Assembly: GCA_028386065.3 (NCBI GenBank)
Contig: JAKUCV010001432.1
Location: 160,451-224,450 of the forward strand
Length of the DNA stretch: 64,000 bases
DNA from: Turnera subulata
Taxonomy: Eukaryota; Streptophyta; Magnoliopsida; Malpighiales; Passifloraceae
Direction of reading: 5' to 3'
Shown here: positions 35,285 to 46,483 of the stretch, piece by piece
Position numbering within the stretch: the stretch's first letter is position 1
How the letters are laid out: each line of letters starts with the position of its first letter
Position numbers and translations under genes: made by a program
Notes under the pieces: model-generated
The model's database searches: none
The model's input: the letters and a program-made list of their open reading frames with translations, nothing else
Told to the model about the DNA's origin: nothing

Positions 35285-36000
35285 TTTTTTTTAATAGATA
35301 CCCGGACTGGGCTTGAACAGGACCAACCCAGGAGAAGCCCAGGCCAAAGCTCAGGCCATGGTAGCAGATCCAAAAAAAACCACTGGCCCGTGCCACATCT
35401 TGGCCCGATACCAAAATCAGGCCACGAAGTCCAACCATGGAGGACCAGCCCACCAGCTCCAACCCGTGGTGCATACGGGGTCGGGGTCGTCTTCAACCTC
35501 GGGCTCTCCTCGTGAGGTACAGGCGGCGGCGCGCGACAAACGGCAAGGACGAACGGCCGAGGCGCGCGGTGACAGCTGGGACGAGGCGGCACGAGCGGGG
35601 GACAAAGGCGGCCACGGCATGGAGGCGTCGCGACCGGTGGTGCTGCGTCGGCGATGAAGGACAGCTCGGCTACACTGTCGTCGTCGCATGGAGGTTGAGC
35701 CGGGCGGCGCGGGTGGTGCAGCGAGGCGACACGAGGGTGAGGCGACGGTAGCTGGCGGCGGCCGGTGGCGTGAGGAGAAGAGCAGACCCGACGAGTCTTG
35801 TCGGGTCATCAGATCCCTCGTCGGGTTTCCTCTTCTTGTCGACGCGTCCAGCTGCAGCGATGGAAGGGGAAGGCTCCGTCTAGGTCGCGACGGCACGGGG
35901 AACACGCCTGTGGTGGCGGTGGCGTGCACAGCGGCGCAGAACTCATCCGCGTGAACAGTGGCCGAGGCGGGTAAGGTGACGAACTCTGGTACTTATTGCT
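35285..36000 (-). other. GC-rich leader of the copia element
   Basis: GC-rich sequence next to the 5' LTR of the minus-strand copia element. Open frames occur on both strands (up to 170 codons), but the peptides are Ser/Arg/Pro-rich without domains and do not join gag. Similar GC-rich blocks accompany the LTR ends at 1-380 and 3,300-3,780. I read it as an untranslated leader or captured GC-rich filler. Confidence 0.45.
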
Positions 36001-36080
36001 TTGTTTCTGGTTTGCTTTTCTCCCTCCCTTGTGCCGGTTTTTTTTTCTTTGCTTGGTAGAGACAATCGTTTCTGCTAACG

Positions 36081-36302
36081 TGTTATAAATCTTGTGTTTT
36101 ATTAAGAAGAAATAATGAAAGTGAAGAGAGAGCAATGGAGAAGCAAGGAGGAAGAGTAGAGGAACTAGGAAGAGCCACGGCTCATTTCCTTCTGTGTTAT
36201 TCCAATAACCTACAATTACACAATGAGTGAGCAGCATTTTTATAGCCTAACATTGCTGCTAAAAACCAAAAGTATGGTAGGTATGGCATTCATTTTATAA
36301 CA
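36081..36302 (-). repeat. 5' LTR of the copia element
   Basis: Longer of the two LTRs, with the same TGTTATAAAT start and TTTATAACA end. Immediately inside it, the minus strand reads CGTTAGCAGAAACGA, which resembles the primer-binding site region (CGTTATCAGCACGA) common in one group of plant copia elements. Confidence 0.9.
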
Positions 36303-36704
36303 CCTCACAAACATTCATCCTTTTAATTTTTGATTATTTCCTTTAGGGTTACCCTTCTTAGAGCAACGCCGGCGCATTGCCTCGGTTGCAAGCCTTAATT
36401 CTTTTTTCCCTATTTTGGTATGTATATGTTAAAATATATTTCAGCAAAATGCGTTTTGTGTTTGGGGTTTCTTCGCTATACAATCACAAACTACAAAAGG
36501 CATTTGACACCTCCTTCATCCACCACTGGAAAAAGAAAAGGAAAAAAAAAAAAGAATTCAACTGATTGAGGAGGGAAAAGTAGCAACCTGCCAAATGTTT
36601 TTCGAGCTAAAAATCAATTAATGTTTTTTTTTCTACCATGGTCCATGCATGATGCGTGGATCCATTACTTTGTCTTTCGAGCTAAATCATTCCTTCTTCA
36701 AATG

Positions 36705-37064
36705 GAACAAGAGGATTTTTGGTCCCTGTACTGCCCTTGATTTTGAAATGTCAACCCTGTACCGTTTTTTCAATGGATTTTGGTCCTCGTACTACCCCAA
36801 AAATATGGTTTTTGGTCCTGCCGGCCACCGGACGACCGTCAAAGACACGTGTCATCGTATGATTCGGCCACGTCTTCATGTGGACCCCACTGACCCGGGT
36901 CGACCTTGACTTCACTCGAATCAGCTGAAAAGACGACCCGTCCGCATTGCGAACGGGTCTATTCCCAACCTGAACACCACAATCAAGTTTTTTGCCTATT
37001 TTAGTTAAAATATATATATATTTTTGATATTTAGTTCAAAAAGTATATATTTTTTATATTTTAG
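36705..37064 (+). repeat. left terminal inverted repeat of the MULE-like element
   Basis: Begins GAACAAGAGGATTTTTGGTC and matches the reverse complement of 38,125-38,480 over about 360 bases with scattered mismatches. Confidence 0.88.
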
Positions 37065-37199
37065 AATTACATAAATCAAAAATTATTATTTAAAAATTTC
37101 ATTAAAAGTCAAAAAAATTAATTAACCACCAAAACTTTCAATTCAACGTAACTGAATTGATTTTGCATTTCGGTCATAAACAACAGAATTGAATTAATC

Positions 37200-37980
37200 T
37201 GCCGTCATCTATAACCTCCTCGTCGTGTCTCTCCAACTCTTACACACCCCAGCCGCCGCCAACAGGCTCGCCGGCGGCAGCCTCCTCAGCACCTCCCACA
37301 TGCAGCTCGCAGGAAGCAGATCTGACTCCGACTCGTCCACCTCTGGCTCCGGAGAGTCACAGCGAAGACCGAGAACTTGATGACCAAGGGGAGAGTCGCA
37401 CCTACAGGGAGAGTCGCACCACTTGATTCGCCGCTTTCTCCACCTTCACGCTGCCGCCGCTGCAAATCGCCAAGAAGACCAAGAGGAGGGTCTGTGTAAG
37501 GCGAGGGGTGCTGCGCGTTGATGGAGTCGCCGTTGTCTTCCTTGCGGCCTTGGTAAGCACCCGTCGTCTCCTCTGTTCCTCATTTCTTATTCCTCCGAGT
37601 TGATGTTGTGTGCTATGTAGACTAAACCATTTTGGGTTCTCTTTTTTTTGTGGCGGCTGTGTTGTTGCGGGTCGGGTGCTGGTGGTTTTTTTGTGTTGTT
37701 GTGGTGGCGGATTGGTGGTGCGTGTTGCGTGGGGTTACGGGTCTATGTCCGATTGGCGGTGGTGGATCTATTCTGGGGCAGTGAGTTGTAGGACTCGACT
37801 TTGACGGTTTTTGGGTGTTACTGTTGCTAGGCTATTTCGGGGATGGCGGCGGCGGACGACGGGGAGGTGCGGTGGTAGTGCTGGTCTTGGTCTTTGGTTG
37901 TTGGTGTCTTTCTGGGGATGGAGCTATCGAGTTGTCAACGTTATTAATTTTCCTGGTTTTTTTTTGCTGTATTTTGGTTT
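37200..37980 (+). pseudogene. captured GC-rich gene-like cargo inside the MULE-like element
   Basis: The sequence from 37,200 reads for a while as VIYNLLVVSLQLL then Ala/Gly/Ser-rich residues, before a stop near 37,380. A later part includes KKTKRRVCVRRG and a GT-rich region that could be a former exon-intron border (GCGGCCTTGGTAAGC at 37,544-37,558). Neither gives a full protein or a domain I know. The cargo resembles pieces of host genes carried by Pack-MULEs, but its source is unknown. Confidence 0.35.
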
Positions 37981-38124
37981 GATTTTGTTTTTTTATTTTG
38001 TTTTCTTTTTAGAAAGGTAGATTGGAATTTGGAAGAGATAAGGAATATGAGAAATACATAAGGATTGTGGTATTCGGGTTTTTTAGATAAGGATTTTTTT
38101 TCTTATTTTAGATACGGTTTTTTT

Positions 38125-38480
38125 CTAAAATATAAAAAATATATATTTTTTGAACTGAATATAAAAAGATATATTTTTTTTTAACTAAAATAGGCAAAAA
38201 GGATTGTGGTATTCGGGTTGGGAATAGGCCCGTTCGCAATGCGGACGGGTCGTCTTTTCAGCTGATTCGGGTGAAGTCAAGGTCGACCCGGATCAGTGGG
38301 GCCCACATGAAGACGTGGACGAATCATACGGTGACACGTGTCTCCGACGGTCGTCCGGTGGCCGGCAGGACCATAAACCATATTTTTGGGGTAGTACGAG
38401 GACCAAAATCCATAAAAAAACGGTACAAGGCTGACATTTTAAAATCGAGGGCAGTATAGAGACTAAAAATCCACTTGTTC
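38125..38480 (-). repeat. right terminal inverted repeat of the MULE-like element
   Basis: Reverse complement of the left end with scattered mismatches. A short second copy of the AAGGATTGTGGTATTCGGGTT word precedes it at about 38,061, suggesting internal duplication of the repeat border. Confidence 0.88.
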
Positions 38481-39667
38481 TCAATAGAGAAGCTCGGGAA
38501 AAAGAGGAGATAGAAAGCTCAAAAGGAAACCCATATTCCGCACACGCTAGTCCATTAATGGACCGTAACATATCAAGAGTCCAGGCTTGGTCCTGGAAAC
38601 ACAGAAGCCCAATACTAATCTGGATGAATCCATTCTAAAAGTAATCATACAAATTTTGTTTTTCTTTTCTTTTTTGGTTTTTTATTTTTTTTGAGTGAGT
38701 TTTTTAATCTAAACACACGACTTTGTTTAGATTAAAAAAGAGGAGCTAGACGATACGTACATGCCTTTGCTTATTTGGTAAGTTACATCCTAATTTGACA
38801 ATTATCATTACGTAAAGCGCATTTTTCATATGTTATTGTTCTGCTTTCCACTCCCATTTCCTATTATCCAATTAGGGCGGTCCATTCAATTCCCGTTTTT
38901 TCCATCTGATAAGTGATTCCTTCTTTTATGGGTCTGAAATTCCTACTTTTCGTTCGGTGTAAAAGAAGTGTGACATTGTCCTAACATTTTTTTAAAGTTG
39001 GGCATCATAACAAAAGAAGTTGGGCCAAGAAGCTGACGAGGAGGAACATCATTGCGCAACTGTGTTCCATTAACACGAGAATCTCATCTAAAAAGTTGAA
39101 GCTAAACCCCAGGGAATCAACCCCCACAAAAGGCCGAAACCACAAAGCCAATAGTGAGTGAAGCCATTTTCACTCTTCTAATCAAACCCAGAGAAACCCA
39201 GTACTGGCTTGTCCATGGCTACTACTAGTAGCTGGTACTACATACGAGTTGACGTGTATTGAACAAGTGGCTCAGTGGACCGTAAAATAGGATTATCAAA
39301 CAAGGCCATCTGGCATTGCCCGTTATAACGTGTCAAAGCAAGCAATGTAATAGCTGATGGCTGATGCTTCTAGGGAATCGGCTGTGGCCCATTGCCAAAT
39401 TTCGGCCTTTCTTATCTTGTTAGGCTTCTTTCTTATTATTAGGCCATAGGGGTGAAGGGGTGTAACGGTGCACCGGTGGCTTCTTTGTCTCATGTAGCTC
39501 TCGCTACCTAATCAGACTGCATCCATCCACTACTATTGAGCACCTCAAGAAAAGCTATGGCTAAAAGAAGAGAAAAGAAAAGCAAACCCCTCTTCAGAAA
39601 AGAATCATTCAAAAAGAAGGCCTTTATGCTTCAAACCTTTACTTCTAGTCCTTCCTTTCTTTACTTC
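38481..39667. other. intergenic sequence
   Basis: No gene is seen. It contains a T-rich stretch at 38,655-38,705, a perfect 14-bp hairpin at 38,701-38,738 and the promoter region of the next gene. Confidence 0.5.
38701..38738. repeat. short perfect hairpin
   Basis: TTTTTAATCTAAAC and its reverse complement GTTTAGATTAAAAA are separated by 10 bases. It has no U-run and no adjacent gene end, so the function is unknown. Confidence 0.7.
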
Positions 39668-39675
39668 ATATATAT
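39668..39675 (+). promoter_or_regulatory. TATA box of the small Cys-motif protein gene (plus)
   Basis: ATATATAT about 100 bases before the ATG at 39,776, with a C/T-rich leader between. Confidence 0.55.
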
Positions 39676-39775
39676 CCCCATAACCGCCCCATAGATTCTT
39701 CTTCCCTCTTTTCTTTAAGCTCTCTTAGACAACAAAAATACCAACAATTTTCTGATAGCAGAAGGAACAAGAAAA

Positions 39776-40033
39776 ATGTGTCACCCGGGTATACCTCCAA
39801 TCCCCCACTACAATTTGGTGGTGGCCCGAAGAAGGATGGTTCTAGAGGCAGTTGTTGAGGCAGAAACTGGACATGCACGAGAAGAAGTTGCTGGTGGAGC
39901 TGGTGATGGCGCTAGCTCGATAAAGAATTGTCTATGCTCACCAACCAGGCACCCGGGTTCATTCAGGTGCAGGTATCACCATGCCGATTATGTATGGGGT
40001 GGCAGAATTACAAAGAAGTTAATCAAGTGCTAG
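39776..40033 (+). CDS. small plant protein with CLCSPT..GSFRCR motif (copy 1)
   Basis: Single-exon frame of 85 residues from an ATG 100 bases after a TATA box. The first 50 residues are poorly conserved (MCHPGIPPIPHYNL, then Ala/Glu/Gly-rich). The C-terminal part carries NCLCSPTRHPGSFRCRYHHA, a motif found in a family of small, uncharacterised plant proteins sometimes annotated as serine-rich. A second member with CLCSPTTHQGSFRCRFHRA lies 6 kb away on the other strand. The three Cys and the HxGSFRCR core could form a small metal or protein-binding site, but no function is established. No signal peptide or membrane segment is seen. Confidence in the gene is good; confidence in its role is low. 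Confidence 0.75.
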   Translation: MCHPGIPPIPHYNLVVARRRMVLEAVVEAETGHAREEVAGGAGDGASSIKNCLCSPTRHPGSFRCRYHHADYVWGGRITKKLIKC

Positions 40034-41503
40034 TTTTGGAAGAGCTAATATGTAAGTTTGTACACAATAAACTATGAAAATATGTTGATATTTAAACTTT
40101 GGTGCGCCTGTCTTCGAGCAACATCTTTGGTTATTTGCATGAATAGAGTAGTACTAGTAAGTAGGCAGGATTGTTCGTGTTAGCGTTAAACTATTCCCCC
40201 CGTACCAGGTATGTCCAGAAACATCTCCACAGCAATTCTTTCCTTTCGAACAATAGGCTCTGTTTTCGTATTTCGGATGTCTTGGCAACCGATACTTCTT
40301 AGTTTCTTTTTCCTTTTAGGGTCTAACGTCTTCATGTTAGGTTATCAATTCAAGACTATTTTAGCAAGAGAAACCAGAGTATAGATGTAGACGAACTCGT
40401 GAGCAACACTTCTGTCCCATTTGTTCTCTGGGCTCGAAACATCTTTTCTGTTTCTGTTTGATCTGGACGATACTTTGGCTGCTATGAAAAGAATTCCAAG
40501 TGACCTAAATATTGGTGACAGTGCAAGATGAGGGAGGAGGAGCATTGGAAACACATATTCAATAGGTTTTCCCCCGCGCTTTCCAGAATCCCATTGTTCA
40601 AGAACAATCTCCGTCTTGACAAAAGATAAACAACCAAGCAACAGGACAATTTGTTTTCTGGACAATTATCCCTGAAAAGGCCAGACAGAACCTCTGTATG
40701 AAAGGAAAAGAAATATTCCGCAACTACATCCCTTGGGAACCACTTCCGGTTTGGCAAAAGACAGAACAATCAAGCAACACGACGAAAAGCCCACAGGACT
40801 GCACACTAGCGCTTATTAGCCATTTCGCAGCGATCTCAGTGCTTGTGCTTCCAAAGTCTCTAATCCACCCACAACGAGTCTCTAATGATAAAAAAACCAC
40901 TCCACCATTCAACCGTAATCCATACATATCGAATGTATTACATCCAACCACAACAATCAGCAAGACAAATTGATTTCTACACGCTCTAGTTCAAGCTCTC
41001 AACCCGGTTAGTAGGTTAGTGATCCCATGCTTTGAATTTGAGAACCCTGATTCACTGACTACCTATATGTAGGGTGGGGTTTCTTCAGGGTGTTATTTCC
41101 AACATTTCAAAATGTTATTCTCCTACCCCATAATCGATTTAGCAACACAAAACCATAATGGAAGAATGCAAAGGTTGAGATGTTAAGAGTGGAGATATCA
41201 CTAACTTTGAAATAAGATACCAAAATAATAAGATCGTACGCTATACAACTAGAGTCTGTACATGGAGAGCTAGAGCGGTATACATTCAACTATCTAGACT
41301 TTCACACTTTAGTTTGAAGAGTTGAGCATGAGAACTATACAGTAAATTTTTCACACTAATCAAGGCAGCAACTCATCAGATAATTCGTACCAACGATAGT
41401 CACCCAGCAGACCACTAGGAAATAGTAATGTTAGCCTCTGACATTCAACAATCTTCCCGTCCAAGTCGAGATGATCTGCTTCATTCCAATGATATGCTTC
41501 GTG
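40034..41503. other. intergenic sequence between convergent genes
   Basis: Holds the 3' ends of the gene at 39,776-40,033 and the LEA_2-like gene. Overlapping open frames at 40,345-40,973 show no domain. A 32-bp imperfect repeat (containing AACCAAGCAACAGGAC / AATCAAGCAACACGAC) occurs at about 40,618 and 40,752. Confidence 0.45.
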
Positions 41504-42689
41504 TCACTGAAAATTGAGAAAAAGCTAATGGTTTAGCAAGAAATTAAGCAATGGCATGCCAAAGATTCTTAATCTGACACCGATAGGCAAAACACACATT
41601 TATCTAACATTCAACTTAAAGGGATGGCCAAAAAGTAACATCATTTCATAAGCACACTCCTACGAAGAGGCATTTTGGAGACAATAGACATCAAAATCAG
41701 TATTTTCAACTTCGCAATAGCAGGCATTGTAACTGACTGTGTTCTCACTAATAAAAAGAGAACGACAGAAATCAGGAAGTAACCGTGTAAAAAAACCCAA
41801 ATGACAGCAGTGATGTTTAACTGCATAATGCTCAGTATTCAAGGGAATTACACCGCAACAAATCTACTTCTTCACATAATGCAGGTATTTAGTGCATTAT
41901 CAAAACGAAAAGTGTTCCTCACCTTTGGGTAACAATCTTGACGAACAACTGTCTGGTTGTTTATATTCACATACAACTCACATGAGACTCTCCCCTGAAA
42001 CATTTTCAACAACACAAATAAGCCACACATTACTAATAATGTACAATGATGTACTCCACCTCCAAATTAACAGAACAATCACTAACAGGGGAAATCGAGG
42101 AACTTACTTCGATAGGAATTTGGAGGAAAACGAGCCCTAACGATCCTGTAACATCAGTAACGGTATCAAACGGAATAACCCCACTGGCCAAATCCTCAAT
42201 CAGGTAAAACGCGTCGTGTATAACCTCGAGCCCGTTCAAATCAAGGGTGGCATTCACATACGACGTCGCCCTGGCGCGAAGCTGGCCTCCCTGGGACCGC
42301 ACCAACCCTAGCTCCCTCCCTCGGTACCCGACGGAGACGACGAGGGAGTCGTAGGCGAAGGAGAAGAAGTCGCGGTTGCGGACCTTGATGGTGAGGGAGA
42401 AGGACAGGTCGAGGGTGAGGAGCGGGGAGGAGTTGACGCGGACGTGGTTGAGGCGGAGGCGGGCGAGCTTGAGGTCGGGGTCGGAGGGGTAGAGGAGGAA
42501 GGCGGCGCCGGCGAGGAGGAGGAGGGCGATGGTGAAGAGGAGGCAGCGGCGGAGGAAGAGGTAGGAAGGCGGGGGGTCGCGGTAGTAGGTGAGAACGATG
42601 ACGTTTAGGGGGTGGTGGTGGTGGTGGTGGTGGTCGGGGTAGGAGGAGGGGAGAGGCGTGTAGGGGGCGGAGGTGGTGGAGGCTTTCAT
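41504..42689 (-). CDS. LEA_2 / NDR1-HIN1-like (NHL) membrane protein
   Basis: Exons 42,689-42,108 and 41,994-41,923, plus a third that supplies only the TGA stop at 41,506-41,504, give 218 residues. A Pro/Ser-rich head with seven consecutive His (residues 20-26) precedes one membrane helix (about 47-66, LLFTIALLLLAGAAFLLYP). The LEA_2 fold follows: LTLDLSFSLTIKVRNRDFFS is the typical second strand, and the tail is GRVSCELYVNINNQTVVRQD then CYPK. Family members sit in the plasma membrane or ER with the LEA_2 domain outside or in the lumen; several act in defence or stress, though the role of this subgroup is unproven. Splitting the stop codon into its own exon is unusual but agrees with the conserved CYPK ending. 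Exon 1 is strongly GC-rich compared with its surroundings. Confidence 0.9.
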
Positions 42690-45600
42690 GGTTTATTAGA
42701 TTTGGGAAAGAGTGGTTTTACTCTCTCTCATGAGATGATTGATTTTTAGGTTTTGGACAGAGTTAGCATAGTCTTAAAACTAACGACACAACTGGCGCAT
42801 TGTCTAAATCTGGTGGAATGGATTATTGTTTTTTTTTGTTTTTCATCCAGTTTGCCCAATTAATCTGGATCCTGATTATGGTGGGCGCGGTGGGATGGAT
42901 TATTGAGTCTAACTCAATAATTTTATTTAGGTTGGTTTAATTTTTCTGGGTTAACGTTCTTCTCTCTCTCTCTTTTTTTTTTTTCTTTTGATCTGCCTGG
43001 GTTAGTTGGTGATGGTGACAATAATAAGAGAAAAGAAGAAAATGACCGGTAATAATTTACAAAAAACCTTTATGTTCTCGGCAAAAAAATAATAATAATA
43101 ATTTACAAAAAACGGGCCAGTATCTTTGCAGGCCTTTTTGTGAAGCAAGCCCACAAACTTAGGTATGGGATGCGCTAGTCAAACTGCCAAGCCCTTGAGC
43201 GTTGGGCAATGGGCATATAAACTTCAAGCTTATGAACTCTTGGTCCATTCGGTCTGTGTTTTGTTGATTTGAGGGTCCATCCCATGTATATTTATCTATT
43301 TTAATTCATATATGTTGTATGAGAAAAAATGAATTATTTAGGTAACACCGGAAAAAGATTATTTAGCCATCAAAATGAGAGATAAATTGACTTACTTATT
43401 TTTTAGGTTTTACCTCAAGCCCAATAAATACTATTTGCTTTAATAAGAAATAAAGTTTTAAATAATAGAGTATGGTGTGATAAGATGCAATTAGATGAAG
43501 ATTATGTTAAGCTTTGCTATAACAATTAGTTTTGGTTTAAAATAATTAGAATATGTGATTTGCTATGATAGTGAGAGTTAGATCTTCTTCTTATCTATCT
43601 AAAATATTTTATTTTTCTTTAATTTTTATGCATCCCCTATCTATTTTTAAAATAAAAAAAATAAAATATCACATTCAGTGACCAAATACCTTACCTATGG
43701 GTATGCTATGGCTTTGTGATGCTTTGCATGTTTGCCAATCAAATAAAAACCTATCTTACCCACCTCATATGTCATCTACCAATCTTGTTTCTAGACCCAA
43801 CATCTTGTGTTTGTGTTTGTGATATACCAGATATACTCAAATAATATTAAGGGAAGTAATTTATTTGTCATGGTAAAGAATTACTTTCAAAATAATTTAT
43901 ATTAATTAGTTATCCACTAAAAACAATAAATATCTTGACAAAAATTGATACTTTACTAATAGATGATTGATGGTTAGACTATTATACATCGCTTAAAATA
44001 AAAATACAAAGGCATATAGAAATCTAATACAAAAACGCAAAAAGATTTCATTTCCTTGGCAAATTATATCTGAGTTTCTTAATATATATTTCTTTCTAAA
44101 CGTGTCTCCTCTCATGATTGTTAGATAGGTGAATAAACAATTCAAACAATAGAACTTCATGATTGATAATTACGTAAAATTTTCCAAACCCACTCGTTCC
44201 AATCTAATAATGCCTAGTTATACTAAACAATATTTTTCTAACCTAAAATAGCTTATAATTTTTCTTAACTTTCTAACTTATATAAAGATTTTATCATGTA
44301 TATATAAGGATTTGCAAATACATAAGCTTTGGAAATATTAATTTTTTCAATTTACAATTTTACCTTGTTTTTTTTTTTATCAGTTAGCTAAAGCTAACCA
44401 GCTAACTTTATGTATATATATATATAATGAAAGGAGAGAAGAAGACCTGTACATCTAGAGCCTGTTTATGGTGATAGAGCGCAAGACCATGCTTCCTGCG
44501 TGTACAAAACAAAAGAGAAAAAACATTGTGTGACTCATTTTGTCATGGTGATGAGTAACATTCAATAAATAATCAAAAGAATAAAAAATTAAAAATAGAT
44601 GAGGGGGATGGTTCCACATGCATATATCGCATGTGGAAAACCCTTTTTTATGAAAAAAAAAACAAATAGTTAAACTCTTTCTCAATTTTCCCGAAGGAAG
44701 AATTTCCATATATTTTTCATTCCATTAATCTTTTTCTCTTCATTCCAAGTTAGAGAAGGCAGGTTTCTGATTTGATCCACAGTTGCAACTGATCCCCCAC
44801 GTGCTAAACCGTGTGATTGTCTTGTCTCTGTGCGTGCATTATTGGCAAAATTGCTGGGTCCATTCTGGGTGACATGTAAAGGATAATTATCCACTAATCG
44901 TTGAAATTAACTGCAAGATTACCATTTTCAAATGAAGCACCAAATTCTTAAATTACAATGAGCAAAGTTCTTTACTCTTTCCCCCTGTCTTTATCAAAAC
45001 GCCAACACATTTTCTGTAGCTGATACAAAAGATAGAACTAATTAAGTATTATTTCTTGATAGCTTTTGTTATTCTATTTTGTAATTTAACATAAATTAAC
45101 ACCACTACTCCAGTCTTTCCAGACCATTCGAGAGTCACCCATGTCATTCATTATCGTCCTGACGATAGCATAAAACAGACAGAGGAGATAAGAACTAGAA
45201 ATGCATTCTCAAAAAAAAGAACTAGAAATGCAATAGTCAACTTGATACCACAACAGTTTGCGTAAGAGTTAATTCTAGTAAACTTTTGAGGATAGATAAT
45301 GATAATGAAACAATTATAGTGAAAGCTGCGTGATTGGTTGTGGTATAATTTAAGGACTTTGGTTAACTATCCTTGAAGATATTTTTCTTTAGTCCAATCT
45401 TTACATATATTTTAATTTAAATTTCAAAAATAAAGAAAAAGAATTTCTCAAGCCAGGAAAATCACGCGTCAAGTTGTCCTATTAAGCTAAACAATACAGG
45501 CCAGAGAAATAGGAAAAAAGCTGGCAATAGTCAAGGCTATGATATCACTAATATTATGTGGTACGATTCTAAGAATAATTGAAAAAAAATTGTGCCACAA

Positions 45601-46228
45601 TTCAAAGATAAACAAGCAGTGGTAGTGATAGGAATGGCGCAAAAATAACAAAAATTCGTGAGTATATATCATCTAATCTTGACATGAAGATGACATCATG
45701 TGTTCTTCGATCTATAATTATCAACTTCTTCAATTGTCGTAAATTTTTAATTTTTATTCCGCAATTTTGCAAGATTAAACTTTACTCACAGATTTGTTTC
45801 AGTGTGGAAAAAAATTCTTGTCACGATGCCTATTCCAAGAATCAAAGCGACACAAGCTGTATTAATCATTACTAATTATGTCTGTATCATCTGCAGTGGT
45901 AATAAATTCTAATCGTAGGAAGAAATAAATGTAGAAAAGTTTTCTTAATTTCTAGTCCCTCTCAATTATACAAAGCATATCAAATTGACATACATAGGAA
46001 TATGATCAACGGAAGATATTACTTAACGAGTAAAGAAGAACCAGTTCCACTTGCAGAATAACAGAAAAATGCAAACCCAAGAAAACCCAGCAAAGCAATC
46101 ACCTTGATTTCCATTAAAACCATCAATCATGTTCCCCCACATACAAGGTAGAGATAGAAAAGAGGCTGATTTCCGGTGATGTACCAGCTGACTTTAATTT
46201 CTGTATTAATTCATATACTACTATTAAA
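42690..46228. other. intergenic sequence
   Basis: AT-rich, with no gene I can support. Two poly(A)-type micro-insertions with direct repeats lie at 43,050-43,113 and 45,190-45,232. A 70-codon open frame at 44,682-44,894 (minus) shows no domain. The end near 46,228 carries the 3' region of the next gene. Confidence 0.5.
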
Positions 46229-46483
46229 CTAGCTAGCAGACTCCACTGACTTGGGAGAAAAAGGAGCAGCAACTTTATTGGTAGGCATAGAATTTGATCT
46301 TCTCATCTTCCAAGAGGAGGGATTTGCACGATGAAACCTGCACCTAAAGGACCCTTGATGGGTAGTAGGGGAGCACAGGCACTGCTGCTGGTGGTGGTGG
46401 CCTTTGGGTGACACTGTGTTGCCCTCCACGTTGTTGCTGCCTTTTGGAGATGTGGAAACAGTGAGGCTGCCACCCGAGGCCAT
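46229..46483 (-). CDS. small plant protein with CLCSPT..GSFRCR motif (copy 2)
   Basis: Single-exon frame of 84 residues from the ATG at 46,483. Ser/Gly/Asn-rich N-terminus with two SPKG repeats and a His/Gln stretch, then QCLCSPTTHQGSFRCRFHRA, then a basic and Ser-rich tail (SWKMRRSNSMPTNKVAAPFS). The motif is the same as in the 39,776 gene, and this copy is closer to the usual member, with SPKS and RRSNS-like phosphorylatable sites. A TATA box lies about 150 bases upstream. The function is not known; the two genes in opposite orientation may be an old local duplication. Confidence 0.82.
   Translation of the reverse strand: MASGGSLTVSTSPKGSNNVEGNTVSPKGHHHQQQCLCSPTTHQGSFRCRFHRANPSSWKMRRSNSMPTNKVAAPFSPKSVESAS

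Larger units (their letters stand above)
30401..36302 (-). mobile_element. degenerate Ty1/copia LTR retrotransposon
   Basis: Two related direct repeats bound the element (30,401-30,565 and 36,081-36,302); each starts TGTTATAAAT and ends TTTATAACA. In minus orientation the order is 5' LTR, a GC-rich leader, gag traces, integrase, reverse transcriptase and RNase H traces, a purine tract (TTCAAGGGGGAG at 30,577-30,566) and the 3' LTR. Having integrase before reverse transcriptase defines Ty1/copia. All frames are broken by many stops and shifts, so it is old and inactive. The 5-base flanks (ACAGC and CCTCA) do not match, so the target duplication has decayed or the ends have recombined. Confidence 0.9.
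36705..38480. mobile_element. non-autonomous DNA element with about 360-bp inverted termini (MULE-like)
   Basis: The two ends, 36,705-37,064 and 38,125-38,480, are near-perfect inverted repeats of each other, with shared words such as TTTTGGTCCTCGTACTACCC, CCACCGGACGACCGTC and GACGACCCGTCCGCATTGCG. Long termini of this size are typical of Mutator-like elements. The inside (37,200-37,980) is GC-rich and looks like captured gene sequence, not transposase. No clean 9-bp target duplication is visible (CTTCAAATG against TCAATAGAG), so family assignment is tentative. Confidence 0.8.

Noticed and set aside
35417..35929. Minus-strand open frame of 170 codons in the copia leader
   Set aside because: Same composition artefact; does not continue into gag, and frames on both strands are open.
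40345..40973. Cluster of overlapping frames of 80-106 codons
   Set aside because: No domain, open on both strands, and located between convergent gene ends.
44682..44894. 70-codon minus-strand frame
   Set aside because: Not recognised, no neighbouring exons, AT-rich surroundings; likely chance.
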